Shown here piece after piece: positions 58,176 to 64,000 of a DNA stretch of 64,000 nucleotides. Both the position numbers and the translations under genes were made by a program. Source of the DNA: Citrus sinensis (taxonomy: Eukaryota > Streptophyta > Magnoliopsida > Sapindales > Rutaceae); NCBI RefSeq assembly GCF_022201045.2, contig NC_068563.1, positions 6,634,001 through 6,698,000 on the forward strand, given 5' to 3'. Position 1 is the first letter of the stretch, and each line of letters opens with the position of its first letter. The notes beneath the pieces are model-generated. The model saw only the letters and a list, made by a program, of their open reading frames with translations, searched no databases and was not told the DNA's origin.

Positions 58176-59442
58176 TGAATTTTCACAAATTGGTCAGCAC
58201 CCATTGCAACATATTGCCGCCAACATAGTCCGACAATACACTACCACCACCACCAACACCATTACAACAACACACAACCACAACACAACACAAGAACAAT
58301 ATAAAGCATGTGTTTGAAATTGCTAACCTAAGGTTTTTGAACTTCAACTGTTGATCTTGGAGATCTTGATTGCTATTAAACGTGATTTTGGTGGAATTGG
58401 TGTTGTTGAATGAGATTCCGGTGAGATTGCTGCCAATGATGGTCTCCGATTTAGCTTTCTATAGTGCTTCCGTTTGGTGAGAAGTGTGGGTGAGTTACAG
58501 GTTTTAGTGAGCTTTGGGTGAGATTGACAGGGGTATTGTGGTCCAAATTTTGTTGTTTGGCTAGTTTTGATATAAAAAAACTCGTGTGGTTAGTTTTGTA
58601 ATTTTTTAAAGTATTATGGCTAATTTGGTAAATTTCCCATATATATACCGACATTGCTGAGAGTCTGAGCCAATCACATCGAGTTTTAGTAATTTTTGGA
58701 AAATTTACAAAATTAACCTAAAATTTTTTTATTTTTCACATTTAACCCTTTTAATTTTTTCCTATCATAAGTAGCCAAACTTTAGTTTTTTGCCCCAAAT
58801 TACCCTCTTTATTTCAACCCAAACTCTTCTCTCTCTTCACCAAACCGTAAGCAGTTTTTCTCTCTTGAATCATCATCGATAACGGCGAACAGCGATGACA
58901 AAAGTGAATTCCGATCAAATACACCCGAAATTGTATCCAGCATCAATCCGACACAATTCTAACAAATTAAATTAGAGCCCAAAACCTAGGTAAGCTAGCT
59001 GAAAGGAATTTGGTTTTGTAGAATTATTGCACCTTAATTATTCGATGAAATGTTTCTTAGATTGTTTATGTTTTGCTTTTGTATAACTAAATGTTAAGAA
59101 GCGTTTCTTGAGTTGAGGGGTGTTTGTGGTCGATTTGGTGCGAGAAGACAATTTCGGTCCCACTATGTCTTGGTGCGACATAAAGAGTCACTTTTGATAC
59201 AATTGTCTTTTACCAAATTGCTGCAATATGGTGCTTATCACACTTTATCTACATGTGATAAGGCGTGCCTATAGCCCAATTTAGTACAACGGGCAACCTG
59301 TCTCACTAATATATAGTTTCTTTAATTTTTTTAAATGTCGTTAATTTATTATAAATGTAATATAATACTGTTATATAAAATGTGCCGCATATTCTTTTGA
59401 TTATGTTTTCTAGTGTGTAATTATATTTGTTTATAATTTCAG

Positions 59443-59560
59443 GCTTGATAGATGATAGTTGGTGGGAGGCATTGGCAGATGGCCGGATGGAATATGTGAA
59501 TGCGAAGAGTACAACTTTTTTTATTCGGAAAAATTGTACATTTGATTAGTTTCTTAATAA
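59443..59560 (+). pseudogene. MULE transposase N-terminal fragment
   Basis: After a TTTCAG acceptor-like site, the frame reads SWWEALADGRMEYVNAKST and FFIRKNCTFD before a stop, clearly homologous to the fragments at 57017 and 57784. Confidence 0.7.
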
Positions 59561-60059
59561 AAAGTAAGTATTAAATTTGTATATACTTAAGTACTTTTAG
59601 GAAAAAAAAAATTCATACATCAACATTCGAATGGCTATAATGGCTTACAATCTAATATCACCATTAAATATATCCACTGCAATCTTCTTCCTAAAGCACT
59701 TCCCATGACTATTGTTAAATGCATTGTCAATATTGTCATGTATCGTTTCCCACGACAAGCGACCCCATAGACGATTTCAAAAGTGATATCAATCATCTAC
59801 CTGTTAAGCAATGAGAAATTGATTTGACAATGATTTTTTTTTCATTTAGTGCACTGTCTAAAAATAATATAGCGCGATTTTTAGTGCATCAATGTCATCT
59901 ATAGTCTTGAAGTCCAAGTCCTCAAATCTTGAATCGAATTGCGTAAGATTGATGTTGTTAAACAAACCATCAAAATACATATTAAGTGACATGTGCGCTG
60001 TTTTTTACTTTTTTAGTACGGCATCTTCACCATAGGAAAGTCTCATAACTAGGCACCAC

Positions 60060-60330
60060 TCTCCAACTGATAAGCGTATCAATACTCATCAATTTAAAAT
60101 CATAACTGATCTTTCTCCTCGCATTCTCCATGGGCCACTTGTCTAAGCAACACATTATGCAAAATTATGCCACTGAACAAAAAGCTTCGGCACTCCAAGA
60201 AATACCAAAATATGTCTTGCCTGAACAGTTACAACTGCCGTTTTGTTAAGTTTTTGTGGATGACTTTTACTACTGTAGCTAATTTACACATACTCGAGAT
60301 ACGCCTTAGGAAGTGATCGGTATAAGCTAA
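60060..60330 (-). pseudogene. DUF1985-like fragment
   Basis: The minus strand reads LFRQDIFWYFLECRSFLFSG and then IILHNVLLRQV, followed by a charged region with stops. The LFR...FG/WxFL...FSG...HxLLLRQV order is that of DUF1985, which in plants usually precedes a Ulp1 domain in MULE-carried genes. Confidence 0.6.
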
Positions 60331-61081
60331 CTTCATCATGCCCAGTTCATGTCTCGATCCTGTTAGATCAGGCTTTGTTATTTTAGATTTCGTTATGTAT
60401 CTGTTACATTTATAATATTATTATATTACATTTATAACAAATTAATAACTTAAAAAAATTTATAACTTGATGCAACATGCAGCCTGTCGCACTTGATATG
60501 CGCTACAAGCGTGGGCCTGTTGCGTATATCAGGTGCAACAAGTGCCTGTCGCACCTGATCAGGCTTGATGGGTGCCATGGCCGATAGCCCATTGCACGAA
60601 TTTTGTCAAGACACACTAAATTCATGCGATGGGCATCCTGTGACCCACACCAACAACCTCACCCACACCACCAACATCACAAACAATTCAATCTTCCATC
60701 ACCATCACCATCACCAACACAACACAATACAATAATAATAATATAAACACACAATAGCATATCTAATTAAATTTAGGGTTTTTGAACTAACCGTTAATTT
60801 AAGATCTTGGCCGTGATTTTGGTGATATTGGCCATCGAGGATGGACTCTAAGATGCTGTGGGAAGTCGCCAGCAATGAGTGACCGATTTGGGTGAGAGAG
60901 ATCGTCCGGTTAGAGAGAGGAAGCTTTGTCAAAATGAGAGGAGTATTTTCATGACTTGATGTGTTGTTTGGCTAATGTTGATAGAAATAAATTCCAAGAG
61001 TTAATTATAAAAAAATACAAAATATTTGTGGCCAATTTTGTAAATTTTCCGAAATTTTTTGTAGGTCGGGCTAGATTAATA

Positions 61082-61836
61082 TAGGGATGGTAATAGGCTT
61101 GTGAATTTATCATTATTAAATCTGTACCTATAAAAAAATTTAAATTAATAAATCCACCCGTAATTTGTAGTGGATTTTTATTTCTTAAAAAAATCAACTA
61201 GCTGCGAGTTTTAACAATTATCATTTAAAATCACAAATATTAAAAAAAAAATTTAATACTACATAAAAAATTAAAATTAGTTTATAGTCTCTACCTTTCT
61301 TTACTATATTCCTATCTATCTACAAAACATTGATATATGTATATGTAGACACACACACACACACATGCATATACATATATATGTAGTGAGACAAATTAAG
61401 CTTAATAATAAAGAATTTTAACTTACATATATTTATGATTAATTTTTTTAATATAATTTGTATGATTAAAATTTAAAATATAAATAATTAAAATAAAGAA
61501 TACGGGTTGGCAGATACTCACGCAGATATCCAATGAATTTTTTCTTAATATCAATTTCATTCGCAGCCTGTAGCATTTTTTAGTTTAAAATATTAAATCT
61601 GCCCGCAATCTGCAAAATTAAAATATAAATAATTAAAATAAACAATACGGGTTTGTGGATACTCGCGCGAGTATCCAGTAGATTTTTTCTCAATACCAAT
61701 TTCACCCGCAACCTGTAGCATTTTTTAGTTTGAAATATCAAATCCGCCCACAATTCCTAAGATTACTAGCAGTAGACAGGTTTTTGTGGGCGATTTGGGT
61801 GGATTTGCGGGTTGGCGAGTAATATTGCCATCCCTA
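61082..61836. mobile_element. Non-autonomous hAT element, 755 bp
   Basis: The ends TAGGGATGGTAATAGG and AATATTGCCATCCCTA match the hAT ends at 26148 and 47005. Subterminal CCGCAA/GCGGGT words are present. The flanks (GATTAATA and AATTAAAG) are only a weak 8-bp match. No coding sequence is present. Confidence 0.8.
61476..61765. repeat. 145-bp tandem duplication inside the hAT element
   Basis: The phrase AAATATAAATAATTAAAATA starts at 61476 and again at 61621, followed by diverged copies of ATACGGGTT, ATATCCA, TTTTTTCT and CCTGTAGCATTTTTTAGTTT. Confidence 0.85.
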
Positions 61837-64000
61837 AATTAAAGGCTTATTTATTAAATGTTTAAAGTCTGAAATTTTATTAAATTTAGAATTTTTTTAA
61901 AAATTATGTCTGAATTGAAATAGATAGATTTATTTTTGTGACTTTTATTTTAAGGAAAATAGGTATGGAACATCTCAAAAATTATATTCGTTTAATATAC
62001 TTATTTCATAAATTATAAAACTTAATCTCTTATTTATTTTGATTTATAAGGATGTAAATAGCAAATGATCTTGTTTATGATTTTTTATTTATAAAAACAA
62101 ATAATATGTCACTTAATATTCATTTAAGAAAAAGAAACATATCATTCATATATGTATATTTGATCTCATTCGGACTTCAATGAAATTTAGATATATTTAA
62201 ATTTTAGACAAAAAAAAAAAACAAATGTTATCTAATAAAAGGAGAATCAAAATCACTATTGATTGAATTGTATTATTTAACTCATTTCAAATTGACTAAG
62301 TTTAAATGAATGTTTAAATTGAAATTCATTGACCTAAAGGATAAATAAAACTTCGATTAATTTAATTTTCTTTTCTTTCCAAAAAAAGATAATTTTTAGT
62401 AGTAAAACATTTTATTTGGAATAATTCGACATTTTAAAATATAATAATAACAGTAATAATAATAATAACAATAACAAAAGACACCTACCGTAAAAAAAAC
62501 CAACAAATTAAGATTATATTTGTCCAGTTCGATAAATATATTATAAAAGGATAAAAAAAAATCCCCGGATGGAGTGACTTAAAATCAATTAAATATTATC
62601 CACATCATTATCCAAAAGCGTTAGTTGCTCTACATAACAATTTTCAGACATTCTTTTACAATTTATTTTTCTGGCGCGTGCTCATTTCCTGCGAGTTGGC
62701 TGAACCTTAAGGTTGTGATTAGAGGTGAAAATTTGGGCGTAAAAGTAATCACACGCGTTCTTAAGATGTGTGAAATCCACGTTCGGTGTTGATGCCACAA
62801 GCGTCGGCTTTCCAGGCAGGTGGGTTCCACTCATGCAGGGAAGGCAACTTGGTTTAATATCATCGGCGAAGAGGGAGTTAACGGTGTTCTTCTTCTATGT
62901 TTTTGAGTGGGGGCAAGAAAATCAGGAGTACTAAAAAATGCTCGTACATTACACGGTACCTCCTCTAAAACGTCTTAAAATACATTTTTTTAACATTTTT
63001 TTAAAACTTTTTTAAAGAATTCATATAAAAAAAAAATTGAAATTTTTTTTATAAGATAAAACTATTAATTTAATTATTATAATTTAATAAAAATAACGAT
63101 ATTGTGACTTAAGTATGTTATGTTGTGACTTAAATATATCCTATAATATAATGTAATAATTAATAAATTTTATTAATTTTTGTTAACTTTGTAATAGTAT
63201 CTCAAATGGAGTACTACTATAGTTGCACCCATTAAATAAAACAAGTTTGAAAAAACCCATAACTTATGTTTGGTTTTTATTTTGTATATAATCGAAATCC
63301 TTTGGTGCAAAAATAGTAACATAGATTTGTTTATTTTCAATATTATATTAATTTTTTTAAACGGTAAGGGTTGGCTATAGGCCTAAGTTATTTTTAAAAT
63401 ATTATATATAATTATCTAAACAAGCATATTTTATATCTTAAGAAGAAGAAGAAATTAGCTACAAAATTCTATCTTTAGAGTACAAGTCTGAATCTATACT
63501 CCTCCTAAAGAAGAATTCTCTCCTTGATTCAGAGACTGAAATGATTAATCGCAATAATGAATTAACAAGCTAAACCCAATGAGCATTAGGCACTTAGAGA
63601 TAAAAGGGGGGTCCACGAGTCATTCGAGAAGCTGTGGTGCCAACCTAAAATTGGATAATTTGGTAAAAGTGGGCCCAAAACTTAAAATCCACAAATTTTT
63701 ATTTAATTTTCTTTTGGAAAAAAAAAGGTTTATATTTTATATTTTATTGAAAAAAAAAAAGGAAAAGGAAACGAGTGAGAGAAAAAGAAAGGAGAGCCTT
63801 AAGGTTACGGATTTCTGGGTAAAACAAGTTATGTGGTGCAGCCACTTCAACCATCACCACTAGCTTTCAAAAAAATGTAGTGAGAAGAAAGATCGATAGG
63901 GACTTGCAATTGATTTTTAGCCACCAATTTCAATATCTGCCCTTGACCCCACTCTAATTGTTTCAAGGCCATTACTTTAGTTTTTTTGCCTTTTTTCTTT
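61837..64000. other. Intergenic, AT-rich, no gene recognised
   Basis: Long A/T runs and an AAT/AAC microsatellite (about 62441-62476). A GC-richer part at about 62670-62900 and a purine-rich stretch near 63740-63800 could belong to the promoter or leader of a gene beyond the window, but no exon is recognisable. Confidence 0.4.

Larger units (their letters stand above)
56154..58638. mobile_element. 2.5-kb near-palindromic Mutator-like element
   Basis: The arms 56154-57160 and 57640-58638 are inverted copies of each other over about 1 kb, leaving a loop of about 480 bp. The ends are GGGAAATTTACCAAATTAG and its complement. ATATATATA flanks both sides (56145-56153 and 58639-58647), compatible with a 9-bp Mutator duplication but low in complexity. 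Each arm contains a hairpin array and the start of a MURA-type transposase. The loop carries a Ulp1-protease fragment. Transcription across it would give a long hairpin RNA. Confidence 0.9.
58698..61050. mobile_element. Second Mutator-like element of related lineage, 2353 bp
   Basis: The ends GGAAAATTTACAAAATTAACC and GGCCAATTTTGTAAATTTTCC are inverted repeats similar to those of the neighbour 59 bp away. Flanks GTAATTTTT (58689-58697) and GAAATTTTT (61051-61059) fit a 9-bp duplication with one change. It contains a transposase N-terminal fragment on plus, a DUF1985-like fragment on minus, and degenerate GTGCGAC-type hairpins near both ends. Unlike its neighbour it is not a full palindrome. 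Confidence 0.82.

Noticed and set aside
63579..63863. 94-codon ORF near the right edge
   Set aside because: Lys-rich low-complexity tail from A-rich DNA, no domain and no splice evidence.

Overview
The window is nuclear DNA of a flowering plant, almost certainly a eudicot: the genes carry short GT-AG introns in AT-rich DNA, the protein families are plant-specific (double B-box regulator, plastid aldolase, bifunctional-type GH3 xylosidase), and the space between genes is filled with plant-type transposons. A woody eudicot such as Citrus is my guess from the protein style, but nothing here proves the species.

Genes, left to right: a nine-zinc-knuckle CCHC protein of the GIS2/HEXBP type (minus strand, three coding exons plus a distant 5' leader exon); a GH3 beta-xylosidase/alpha-arabinofuranosidase (minus, five exons, 782 aa); a GH9 endoglucanase (plus, four exons, 490 aa); a tRNA-Glu(CTC); an uncharacterised acidic plant protein of 250 aa whose coding region lies in one exon behind a leader intron; a plastid class I fructose-bisphosphate aldolase (plus, six exons, 398 aa, one GC-AG intron); and a double B-box zinc finger protein of the BBX18/19 type (minus, five exons, 208 aa). 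The two secreted glycosidases both act on cell walls, but they are 19 kb apart on opposite strands and I see no shared regulation.

Mobile DNA makes up at least a third of the window and is heavily nested. It includes a Ty1/copia 3' end with its LTR (1-2231); a cluster of non-autonomous DNA elements with perfect 9-bp target duplications (18.6-24.4 kb) that includes twin 1.95-kb long-terminal-inverted-repeat elements flanking a 368-bp TRIM; a complete-ended Ty3/gypsy Tat-like element (25582-32294, 5-bp target duplication) that has lost most of pol, keeps antisense ORFs, and has a 1.1-kb hAT element in its 5' LTR; a SINE; a 5'-truncated LINE; and a decayed 5.5-kb Ac-like hAT with two further insertions.

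The most unusual parts are three. First, the hAT in the gypsy LTR contains a captured 3' end of an alpha-tubulin gene. Second, 56154-58638 is a 2.5-kb near-palindrome made from the 5' end of a Mutator-like element, with two inverted copies of the transposase N-terminus around a Ulp1-protease fragment, and arrays of small GTGCGAC hairpins in both arms. It has the architecture of a Mu-killer-type hairpin locus and lies directly upstream of the B-box gene. Third, a related Mutator-like element 59 bp away carries a DUF1985 fragment, the usual partner of Ulp1 in Kaonashi-type MULEs. All coordinates of exons and element ends were read by eye from splice consensus, reading frame and target duplications.
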